From positions 11,343,979-11,407,978 of the forward strand of contig JASSKH010000006.1 of assembly GCA_031763025.1 (NCBI GenBank): a DNA stretch of 64,000 bases. The letters run 5' to 3'. Within the stretch, counting starts at the first letter, position 1. Each line of letters begins with the position of its first letter. Positions 32,901 through 43,500 of the stretch are shown here, piece after piece. The notes under the pieces are model-generated. The model saw nothing but the letters and a program-made list of their open reading frames with translations, ran no database searches and had not been told where the DNA came from. This stretch comes from Macrocystis pyrifera (taxonomy: Eukaryota > Sar > Phaeophyceae > Laminariales > Laminariaceae). A program made the position numbers and the translations under genes.

Positions 32901-32987
32901 CGCAGGTGAGGCAGAATCGAACTGCTGCGACGCTAATCGCCTACGGATTTGAAGTCCGCACCCCGCACCAGCGAGGATCACCCCTGC
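32901..32987 (-). tRNA. tRNA-Sec (UCA), copy 9
   Basis: Identical 87-nt gene with the most diverged surroundings: only about 18 bases of 5' leader (GGCGAGCAATCGTCGTG on the minus strand) are kept. The 3' flank GTTGTAGAGTAG resembles that of copy 1 (ATTAGAGTAG) rather than copies 2-8. Confidence 0.95.
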
Positions 32988-34032
32988 CACGACGATTGCT
33001 CGCCATTGGTAACGTGGATTATTGTTCCTTCCGACCAGGTATCAGGTACCACGTATCTTGCACAGGAATGACTCACCTATTGCTGTTCTTTTTCGCGGCT
33101 TCTGCGGTGTCTCGATCCTTTTCGAAGGCGGCGGGCGGTGCTGCTGGTACTGGGCAACATGGGGGGTGGGCGTGCGATTGTAGCGCACATTCTGGAATGA
33201 GACAACGAGACGATAATGATGATGAGGCAAGAGCGATGAGGCAGATACCCTCGGGAGTTCAATTGAAGCACACGTGGCACGGGGAAAATATTGTTTGGAT
33301 TTTACGCGGTCGGTATTGTGTCAAACCCGTCGGTAGGTACGAGGGACTGTGAGGTTTCCTGCGTGTTTGTTTCGAACGGGCGAAGTGGACGCTGCAATCG
33401 CGGGTACTTGCTAGCCAAAGATGTGACATGCGAAGCAACGCAAAATGTGCTTTGTCAACGGTGAGGATTTCACACTAAAATCTAGTAGTTTGGTGTCAGT
33501 CGAGGCATGTCAAGGCAAAGCTGCTGTCTGTCAAGGGGTGAAAGTGCTGTCTCCTGACATCTTTGGTACTACGGCAGGAGCTGTCTGCTGCCGCTCGTCT
33601 GCCATCCCCAGCCAGGCTAACTAAGCGCGATGTGTGACCCACATAACTGCATAATGAGTGAAGGTGGGCATAACGTGCCATGGGGCAGCACCATAACTAG
33701 TATGACCCTCCACCCGAGTTCAAGCGTAGCAGAGAAGGCTATGCACTGCCCAGGAAGCGGTGTGGGTAAATCGCCGCGTCGACCCCTTCGACTCAGCCAT
33801 TGCTTCCTCGTCGCATGCCATCGCTCTCCGCACAACCTTGTCTTGCTCGTGCTAGCCACCATGGCGACCCGATAGATGTCATGGGGATGGTGCGAAACCG
33901 TGGCAGCAGGCCGCGCCGAGGTCGGCGCTCATTGTAGACCGCCCGGACGGCGAACGAAGGCCCGTTAATAATGAGACGAGCAACACGAACGACAACCTCG
34001 CTTGGATTTGGTCGGCGCAGGAGAGCTAGCAG

Positions 34033-34064
<32 letters not shown>

Positions 34065-34281
34065 GCAACAGTTGAGTGCCTACCCCGGGTGGGTGGTATT
34101 TGACGCTATGGCAATGGTGCAACATCGTAACAGCGGGCCAACGTCACCCCCGCCGCCCCCTCTGCGGTCGGCATCTACTACGCCTGTAGATCGTCCGCAC
34201 GGTGAACGAGCGGCAGGAGCTACAGCCGCCGGTGTCGGGTGTGTATGCTGGAGCTTGCGATACTTCTGGTGTGCCATGTGG

Positions 34282-34317
<36 letters not shown>

Positions 34318-34698
34318 CCTCCGGCGGATTGGTAAAAATAAAGCTTAAGCTCACCACACTTCCACGTTCCCAATTTCGTGTCGTGTGTCAATTTAGCCCA
34401 GTTGGGCACGTTGACCCGACCTGACCCCCGAGAGGAGCAGGTGCGGTGGAGATAGCCACCCGGGACAGTCATCCCTCCCGGGTAGTGTGGGACTTGCTCG
34501 CGCTCACCCACTAACAAAAACCAAGGCTATGAGGCCTTCCCGCCGGACTCGGACCAGTTACGGTCCACCCTACCCGTTGGGGCTGGAGACCCGGCAGGAG
34601 CAATGCCTTGATCGATAGCGCAATTCGATCGCCGGAAGGTATGGGGGGAAGCAGTCGATTCGCATCTTGATTTTTCTTCTCCGCCGCATTTCCGCAGA
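32988..34698. other. Intergenic; (AGC)n and poly-T tracts
   Basis: No gene recognised. Contains (AGC)n at about 34032-34062, a 33-base T run at 34283-34315 and a short GACCCGACCTGACCCCCGAG stretch near 34412 recalling the minisatellite at 6712-7690. Confidence 0.45.
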
Positions 34699-37600
34699 AT
34701 TACCAGCAGAGACCTGACGAAGCAGCTGAAGGAGTGCTACTTCGCCTTGGCCGACAACGGACCACCCAGGCGACTATTCAAGTATCTTCGATGGTCACTT
34801 CCCTCGACAAGCGTGCGACCAGCGCACGGTGCAACAAGTTGGAGATCGACAACGTGCTCATGACATGGACCTTCTTCTACAAGCGCGGCAAGAGGAGGTT
34901 AAGACTATCGACATGGACCTTGGCGCTCAACAGCTGAAGTTCAGTATATGACACGTATGGTTTTCGGAACTCGATTTCAGTTATCGAAAACGCCGGTCAA
35001 CTTCAGCCCGCACAACCGGAGGTCCATGTCGATGAGAAGTTGACCCCATCAGTCCGGATATTTCAGATAGCCTGCGTGCTAACATGTTCTTCACATGGAT
35101 ACTCGCACTATATTTTGGTTTCGGGCTGGTGTATCGCTGTCTTACGAGCGTACCTGTATGCAGGAACTCGACAACGGCGCTGCTTGTGTAGCTACTCCAG
35201 AAGTTCGTAGCGAATTCTGTCGTACATGCATGAGGCAGCAAATAGTGCTCATTTTATTTGACACGGCGAGAGTCTGCAGCGACGTCGGGCCTGGAAGGCT
35301 TTTACACTCCGGATGGGATCCAAAACGCGCACGTGCTTCTCTGGCGAGCGGAGTCCCAACGCATGTCGTTGAAATGATTAACCACTTCCTGGTAAGTCTC
35401 GCGTTTGCGGCATATCTTCAACCTTACGGAGTTTGAGAAAATGCTCGATTTTCCGTCATTCTGAGAGTACCGTTGTTCCGTATGTGTGCTGGTGGTAAGT
35501 TTTTTGCAAGTTTCTGGGAGACTTTTTACGATAAAGTGGACGCGCACACATTATCGAATAGTTCCAACCACAAGCGACGCCAGCAATAGCAGAACGCAAC
35601 ACAGTGACGCTCCAGAACTCATGTAACATGGGAAGCATTTTTTTTTCAGCCCTCTCAGAGAGCCGTGCAACCGCATGCGCAAGATGACTGCGCGGCAGGT
35701 TTGTGTACGACCCCTCTGACTGATAGAAACCTTGTGTTTATTAAGACTTCACTTTTTTCATTCCGCGTTCACTGTTTGCGACAAATGCCTGCTTCTATTT
35801 ATTGCCTACTTTTTGTTATTTTTTTCACCTTAGGTTCCACCGATCGTACTTGCCACGGATACACGGTGTGTGGTGCGACCGATCATGCAACAACGCTGTG
35901 GGCACCTTCTCGAAAGCTGCGGAGTTCTTCGCTGCGTTGGGCCAGGAGATGAGAGCAGCAGTGCCGGAGACAGTGCGGGTACGGCTGCAGGGCAAGACGG
36001 CATGCCGACTACGCCACCACTCGAACTTGGCGGTGTTTCGATCCCTGCGCTGGCGAACATGGGTGTCAACACCAACCCCATCTCGGGCTGCGGCCCTGTG
36101 GTTGAGGCAATCGACCCACAGTATGTTGAGGCTGCGGCTGACGTGTACGACCTGTTCTGCCGTGCGAGCGCGTCGGTGGCGATTCAACGGGGCTTGGACT
36201 TCTTCTGCCTCTTCGGCGTTGCCGCCAAAACCTCGCCGAGTGATGGGTGGGCCGTTGAGCTTCGCGACACCGTCGTCGACAGCTGGGGACAGATGCACGA
36301 AAGAGGGTACTACTTTCTTAGCTTGTACGAAGCAACTCTGGTTCAGATGGAGTGTTCAGACTCACGGCGGTGAGGTCGAAGGCCTTGCAGGAAACTCCCG
36401 ACACCTCCACTGGTAGTGGCGGCGGGGGCTCGAGAGGTCACGGGGTAGAGGGGGGACGAAACATTTCCGACCTCTGTACGGGTTCGACGAGTAGCATCGG
36501 AGGACAGGGAGGAAGCGGTGGGGGAGGAGGGGGAAGGAAGCGGCGGAGCAAGATGTTACACTGGCGCGACGTTAAGAAACGTGAAGGTTTTCTCCGCAAA
36601 GTGTTGACGACTGCTGCCGGTGCGGCCAAGCTTAGTGGAGCACCAACTCCGTCCGGCTTCTTCTCGGTTAGAGGCTCTGTCCCCGACCAGCCCGAAGGCG
36701 TGATAGGAAGATTGGATGCACTTCTCCAATACGGCGAGGTAAATAAAGCATTCTGCATATTAACTCAATGCATCGGCACAACCGAAAGCCCGGTGCATCC
36801 GAGCCGTGTTCACGACTTTTCTCAGGTTTGACTACGTAAGTCGACTCAGTCTGATTGTTTGAAATGACCTTGATTTTAATCCCTAAAAGCCTATCCCTGA
36901 CCCCGGCCGCCCGGGAAAGTTCTCTGAATTAAGTGCTACAGTATGAAGCTCTTGCAGTTAGAATTTTCTGTTAACTATCAACGATTTTGTCGGAATTGGA
37001 CCAAGTCGTAATCCACTACTACTTTTACATTCAGCGCATTATTGGCAGAATGTGCAAAGTTAACATTAATTCCGTATGCCTGTGAAAGGTGCCACTTGCC
37101 GTAGTACTACTGTGCAGTACGTCAATAATGTTAATTAATGATGGTATTTTGTCGCGTGTGGGTTGTTGACAGGCCAAGGTGACCTTCATCGCTCTGTTGA
37201 CAGACCAAGGTAGCCTTCATCGCTCACGGACTGAAGCCCGATAACGACCGCCTGAAGCAGAAAGGAGAAAGCAGAAACCAGGTGTGCCGATCCGCATTGG
37301 TAGCTGTTGGTTCTATTGGCTCGGCGCACATTCATTTTTCCTCTAACTACTTCTGTAGTGGTTTCGTCGTCGCATTCGTCCCCCGTGATTCTGTTGAGGC
37401 ATTCTTGTCTCGACACCGCCTTGACACGCCTTGAAATTTCTACCTGGTACGTACCATCTCTGGTGCATAATTACCCCTGCCGAACAACTAATACCGTAAC
37501 ATCATATTCTACTGCTTGTGAATCATCCTGACAACTCTCGTCCCGGCCACGATGTTTATGTCCCCATCACCATCGCCACAATTATTTCCGCAGTGAATTT

Positions 37601-37958
37601 TCTACGGGAAGGACTGGGGTTTGGGACCCCCGTCGATACTGTGAAGTGTGTGCAGATTGCACTGTTCGGCTACAACCCTGGGGAGAGCGCGAATGAGGAC
37701 AGACTGGTTCAAGATTACGGTCTTCCGTTCAACACCAACCCGCCGGAAGCGGACCAAGTTCGCAAGCGTCATCAGGTCGTCGGGAAATTGTCCGGGCTGC
37801 ATCTATCCGCCGATAATGGACCTGATAAGGCGAACATCCATGCTCCGAAGTGTCGCGCGACGTTTGGAGGGCTCGAGACATGCCAAGACCTAACGGACGT
37901 CATTCTGAACCGCCACAAACAGAATTGCGCAAAGAAGGAGAAATCCTTGCGTATTTGA
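34699..37958 (+). CDS. Unrecognised multi-exon gene
   Basis: Protein-like segments between good splice signals: 34699-34900 (ITSRDLTKQLKECYFALADN in one frame, with a second coherent frame after it); about 34981-35072 (QLQPAQPEVHVDEKLTPSVR); about 35285-35390, ending at a GTAAGT donor; about 35835-36371 (VEAAADVYDLFCRASASVAI); 36357-36738, with a Gly-rich linker then WRDVKKREGFLRKVLTT; 37204-37281 (KVAFIAHGLKPDNDRLKQK); and a last exon 37594-37958 ending in TGA (QIALFGYNPGESANEDRLVQ). Frames change between 36371 and 36357 without room for a normal intron, and the last junction is out of phase, so the model is incomplete. The product looks soluble; no family recognised. Confidence 0.4.
37168..37226 (+). 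repeat. Tandem duplication across a splice acceptor
   Basis: Two units of about 31 bases: GTTGACAGGCCAAGGTGACC and GTTGACAGACCAAGGTAGCC, each followed by TTCATCGCTC. The second unit supplies the acceptor and first codons of the exon at 37204-37281; the first is a decoy copy. Confidence 0.75.
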
Positions 37959-39154
37959 ACCTGATGGGCTGTAGTTCTTTCCCTTTCATGGTGACTCTTG
38001 TAGATGAGCTCGAGAAACCAGTCCATGAATCGCTTGTCGTTGGATCGCCTGGTAGGGAAAAAGAAGCAAGCCTATCACCCCCAAACTGTACAATAGTTAT
38101 TAGGCATGCAAAGGGGAGGTGCGGACATGCGGGCGGTGCTTTCGTTCGACTCCCTTCATGCGCCCTTTACGTCGCTTCGGCAGAGTTGCTCTGGCGTTTT
38201 TGGACTAAGAGTTGGCGTTGTAAGGTTTAGGACCGATTTCTGCTGTATGTACCATCAGTGATTATTTTTTTTATTATGTTTGCCATCCGACAACATGCAG
38301 CATCAGCCATGACCATGATACTACGAGCTTCAACGTTGATCTATGGTTGTTTTTAGTGGGGATGGAGACTACCAGGGGGACACCGTGAATCGTGGTTTTT
38401 AGTTGGGATGATGGCTGCCAGGGGGAACAAGAGGCCGGCGGGAAACGAACGCCCCCTTGCAGTTGCTCCGTTTGGCGATGTTGTATATTGATGTTGTATT
38501 GATGTTGCCGGCTTACCCCCCAGATGTGGATTTAAACAACACTTTTTCTGCTGGATTTTTCCAGACAGGGTGCACAAGGGTCGGCCAAGGATTGGGGCTA
38601 GGGTTATTTTTCGTTTTTCGTCTGTTTTTTCGCACACTGACAGGTGCCCCCTGGCACCACGTATGTACACGTAACCCTCAAGTACAATACACGCGGGCCA
38701 TGCCATATTTGTCGGTTCCCATGCTGTATCGTATATTTTTTCTTACATGCCTCGAGGGTACATATATATAGGCGGCTCAAAACCTGAAATCCTGTCCTTC
38801 TCATCCGTCTAGACATGTTGTAAGGGCCGTTTTTGACGACATGTAAAAAACTTGACAAACTAGTTGGGTTTTTTTCCAAGTCTCGAAATAGCTACTCCAA
38901 ATAGCAAAAGGCTATTAATAATAAAAATGAATAACGCCCTGCACATTGTCAGAAGGCAAATAATATAATAATAATAAAAATCCATAAATTTGCCAATGAA
39001 GGACCACGGGAATATCCAAGATGAAGTTTGGCAAAAAAAAATGTTATTTTGCGAGTCCAAGTTTCCATAAACTTGCCAATTTGGCACAAAAAACTTGCTA
39101 TACGTATGCGTACCAGGTAAATCCCTCTAGGGTTTAGTTTCTGTTGTGGCCATT
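37959..39154. other. Intergenic, nothing recognised
   Basis: 3' flank of the preceding gene and AT-rich sequence; short frames only. Confidence 0.4.
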
Positions 39155-39271
39155 TATGGGGGACCATAGTAAATATGACCAAATACTGTTAATAAAAATA
39201 AAAATAGGGAAATATATATATATATAGGTTTTTGTGTGTTCCGTAGGTCCTATTTAATATGATCCCCCGTA
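39155..39271 (+). mobile_element. MITE family M, copy 2
   Basis: TA-flanked, ends GGGGGACCATAGTAAATATG and ATTTAATATGATCCCCC in inverted orientation. Interior has the shared TTAATAAAAATA and AGGTTTTTGTGTGT plus a local (AT)n expansion that makes it longer than the other copies. Confidence 0.85.
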
Positions 39272-40542
39272 GTAAAAAAAAAAGGACCTCGGGTTTTTAT
39301 TTTCCCTCGTTATTTGGACGTGTTTTTTTACCCTCGTCGTTGAAGCATCCACGCTCAAGCAAGCCCCGGCCACGCGCTCGCGGCAGTGGTCACACACATG
39401 TCACCCGCCGCTGCTCCGGAAGTCTCGTGGTTCTGCTCGGTACGAGTACTGTACTGCTGTAGTCAACAGCACTACGTATACGTACAATACAGTAGTAGTA
39501 CGTAATGATACCGTGTGTGGTATTTAACACTACAAATTCCCTAAATGTGAACGATACCAGTGTATGTCCCAGAGGCGACAATCTGCATGTTGTGTGTACC
39601 AGGTATGTACGTAATAAAATACCCCTTGGAACCTGTGGAACACACGCGCTCATGGCCTTAGCTCCATGAACGCTCGGCTTATCTCCAAACAAAGGCCGGT
39701 GTATCCAACGCATATCCATGAACGGATTGTTGGACTGTTCCACACCTCGGACACAACATCGATTCCTGCTTCATGATAAATTAATACGTAGATCTTTCAA
39801 GGCAAATCTATACGAGTATTCATTCCCGATCTTGCATGATCTCTAGTTGATGTTACCGGGTGGGACCCGTGTAATCTGCACGATCTAGCACATGTTTCCT
39901 CGGTAGGAGCTGAACTATGCAGATCCTGCACAGCCTCTCAAAGTAACGGGCGAGGAACTGGATGATCTACGTAGATCGTGATCTGTCCGAGCTCTGGACT
40001 AGCTGTTAACAGTTAGTTGTTGATTCATACTGCTGTTGTAGCACATATACGATGATGTGTAGAAAACGAATAGAGGCTTTTGTTGCAGCAAGCCAACCGT
40101 CCGTGCACAAAGTATCATATTAGGTACAACGTGTTGTTGTAAAGTGCCCCGCTAGCCAGCACCAGCCGACACCAACCCCGCGGGCAGGTGTTTTTCGAGA
40201 ACAAGACACAAGACGATGGGGTACAAAGTACACAGCCACGGTAACTTTGAAATTTGGATTTTCCCAAGGTCGAGCACGCCTCCAGGATCTATTGAAACAC
40301 CCGCCGTATCCTTCTGTGCGCCCATCCATTTTGTGTACGATACGACAACGGACGAAGAGTGTACGCACCTCAGCATACACCATGCTAGCCACACTACCTG
40401 GTAGTAGAACGAAGCACGACGCACCACGAGTAGAGTTATCAGACGAAGCATCACATAGATATAGCTCCTTCGAGTAGCTGTTCATCCGCAACGAGCACCT
40501 CTCTCGGTAAGGACACCCATCACACTACGGTACTGTAACATC
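39272..40542. other. Intergenic upstream of the SEL1L-like gene
   Basis: No gene recognised. Rich in short palindrome-like strings (TACCAGGTA at about 39599, ACGTATACGT near 39473). Promoter elements could not be assigned. Confidence 0.35.
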
Positions 40543-43500
40543 ATGGTCCCGTTCAGGTTGAAAAAGATAGCTCTGATATGCTTATCAGGTGGTGGTTCAG
40601 CTATCGTCACTCGCGCGGATATAAGCATGACGCCTGGAGTTTCCTCTAAAGTAAATGGAGAAAAGTTGTGCGTAAAGGACGCTGTGCGCGTTCACTGGAG
40701 ACTGAGCGATTGGGCGGGCGAAACAGAGCTAGTTTGGATCGATGTCCAACGTTTAAATCCCGGCAGCGGAACACCCCACGATCGAGTTGCAAGGTTCGAC
40801 GTGTTCCAGTACGGCTACGAGCACGAGCACGACGAGTACAACTGGATCGGAGAACCGTCTCCCTCCCTGGAGCAAGTTCACCCGGTACACAAGTCGCTGG
40901 AGAGGCTCCACAGCTTGATTCAGAGTCGACACGATGGCCCCTTCAAGACGCCGGACATTGAAACGGTACGTACGGCACACGCTTTGAGTGAACCAAATCT
41001 TGCTCGCCTTACGTAGCGCTGTGATTGAGTGTTTTTTCGCGATTTATTTTGAGGACGACGACATCAATACAATGGTTGCACTAGTGTCTGTACCGGGGTT
41101 CTACACTATTTGACCTTGTCGTGGGCATGCCGTGGCATTGCCATGGTACCGCCCATGGCATCGTATGAACTCGAACCGGTCCTTTGGGGTACCGCCAAAC
41201 GCACGAAACCGCAGGAGTTGATCCAGACTGGTTCCGCCGCAGTATACACACTGAATCCGCATGAAACATACCGCACTGCTTGTAGTGCCGTGGCACTTTG
41301 TACTGCTGGTGTGGTCTACTCGCTACAGGCGACTATGTTACCGATCAGCCACTCGGGATAGGCTACTTGTTGGTCCATAGTAGCATATTGGTTAACGCAG
41401 ATACAGAGATCGAAACCACACGCGCATCCACAGTTAGTTGTATTAACAGTTTTCTCGCTGAGTACCGTGTGTAACTATTTAATAGCCCGACATGTACATA
41501 CAGCTGCTAAGCGGATAGTTACAGTAGTCCCTTGTAGGAATGACGAACAACATATTCTCTGCTGCTGCGCGTGTTTCTCACGCAACGCCTTAACTATTAG
41601 GCACCATGTTACTACTGTTGTTACAGGCGGAGTGGAGACTTGCCGACGACGGGCAATCATCGATGATCTTAAAATTATCAGAGCCGACAAATCGCCCTGC
41701 TCTAGAAACCGCTGTAGATTTAAACAACGCCATCGCCTTTACAATCATGACGGACCACGGCGACACACCGGTAAATATGAAAGCCGGCAGGGGAGCCTGG
41801 AGTCCCGACGGAGACGCCCTAACCATCACGGAGATGGATTCCGACAGCTGGAAAGCCGCCGTGGCCGCTATCTCCGCCGGTACCTTACGTGCAACACTGA
41901 AAAAGAAGCTTTTGGTTGGGGCAACACTGCTGTCGACCTTGCGGCCAGGAGGGTTCGACGACGACGAGTTCCCTTCAGGCGAACTTCGAGGCACCTTGAC
42001 CATGCGTATGTCATCACCTGGACGGTTCGGGGCTCGCCTCTATGTCGGCGAGAAGTTAGACTCCACGAGCGCCAGATTTGTTGATGTCGAGCTCTGCCCT
42101 GAGCAGGTGGTGGTGGTTGACGCCGCCAAACCTACGGACTCGCCACCTGGACCCGGTAGTGCATTTGCGACGCTTCCAAGCCCATTTTTTTCGGTGGGGG
42201 GCGTTTTGGCGATGCCAGGGGAGAGGTGGCTCAAGGTGAACACTATTATTTCCTGTACTAAATGGTACGCTTAGAGCGATACGCTTGGTATTCGGTAATG
42301 TTGACGTTTGTGAGAAGCCTGCACGGATTCTTGTCGAGTATGGGAGGGGTGACGATATTTTGTAGAATATGTAAACTTTGTTGATACTTTTACCCCCTTT
42401 ACCCTTTAATATTCAGTATGATAGCTTGTCACATCTACTGATACAGTTTGCCACGCTGTTGCTGTGGTGCACGTAGTGTAACGTCGTCGTCACAAGGTGA
42501 GAAGTACTGGTGCTATATGCTATATGCTAGATACGCTCGGGACGATACGCGCGGTAGTCCGTCATGTTGACTTCTGTGAAGCCGGCACGGACTCTCGTGT
42601 AGAAGCTTGGACGGATGCCGATGTTACCCTGTCAAAAGTTGCTCCGCCTTCAACAATATAATTACACTACTGAGTCCTGAAAACAAGGACCATTTTAATT
42701 ACATATTTATGAAAAATGTGTTCTTACATTCCGGGACAGAGTTTTATGAATTCAGGCTCGTCGTCACAAAAGAGGATATGACCAAATTAACTCTACAAAG
42801 AAAACACAACAAATACGAAAGGCAGACAATGCATCAAATCGCTTCCAGCGACACCTGCCACACCTTTACGGTGATACGTCTAGTCTAGAAGGAGAGAACG
42901 CCTCTTGGGGGTCTTCAATTTACAGTACCAGATACACATTTTCATATGAATAGTAGCAGTAGTAGTAGTACAGTGGTACAGTGGTACAGAAGTACAGTAG
43001 TACAGTACGCTGATGACCCGTTCGAAAGCGAAGTGCCCTCCCTATGGCGAACTAAATCCCATTTGATCTTCCGAGAGTACGTACTGCAGTAAGACGGGCA
43101 AAGCAAGGCAACCTTCCTTGATTGGCGTCGCTTATTTTGCTTCGAAAACAACGACAGGTTCCTTCAGGGATTTTCCCTACGCAGCGGGGACCTATACCCA
43201 AGGGCGATCTTGCTGAGAAGGGGATAGCGTCGGAGAGACGCGGTTCGTGGACGTTAGCATTTTGGATCTACCTCGTCGACAACGCGGATGGAAGGTGTGA
43301 GATATTTTCGATGTGTTGATCGAAATTCCTTATCTAGTTTCTATCCCACGTTAACGGTTGTGGAGTGTTCGTGATACTGCGTAATTTAACACCGGTCAAC
43401 GGAGATTTGGGGTTTGTATTGTGTGATAAGGGAATATTTTGCTGAGTGACTTGTCCCCAGATAAATCTCCGGCTGGGTAGCTTGCCCTTTGGGGCAGTCG

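Larger units (their letters stand above)
29095..32987 (-). repeat. Tandem array of nine tRNA-Sec units (468-bp repeat)
   Basis: tRNA starts on the plus strand lie at 29095, 29544, 30012, 30480, 30948, 31416, 31885, 32344 and 32901, giving spacings of 449, 468, 468, 468, 468, 469, 459 and 557. Units 2-6 are almost identical and carry a duplicated CATACCAGTATTCAA motif in the spacer. Units 1 and 7 share another spacer version (CATACCAGGTACCAGTATTT). Units 8 and 9 have largely different spacers. Plus-strand reading frames of 89 codons recurring in this array are shadows of the repeat, not genes. Confidence 0.95.

Noticed and set aside
29095-32987. A CRISPR-like or satellite array
   Set aside because: Period 468 with a folded 87-nt tRNA in each unit; spacers are not unique short inserts, and the host is eukaryotic.
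36438-36758. Minus-strand proline-rich frame
   Set aside because: Antisense of the Gly-rich linker of the plus-strand gene, whose frame has better splice signals.
41757-42000. CHRD-like domain in the second SEL1L-like exon
   Set aside because: Only the FPSGELRGTL ending resembles CHRD; the rest of the pattern could not be aligned by eye, so not claimed.
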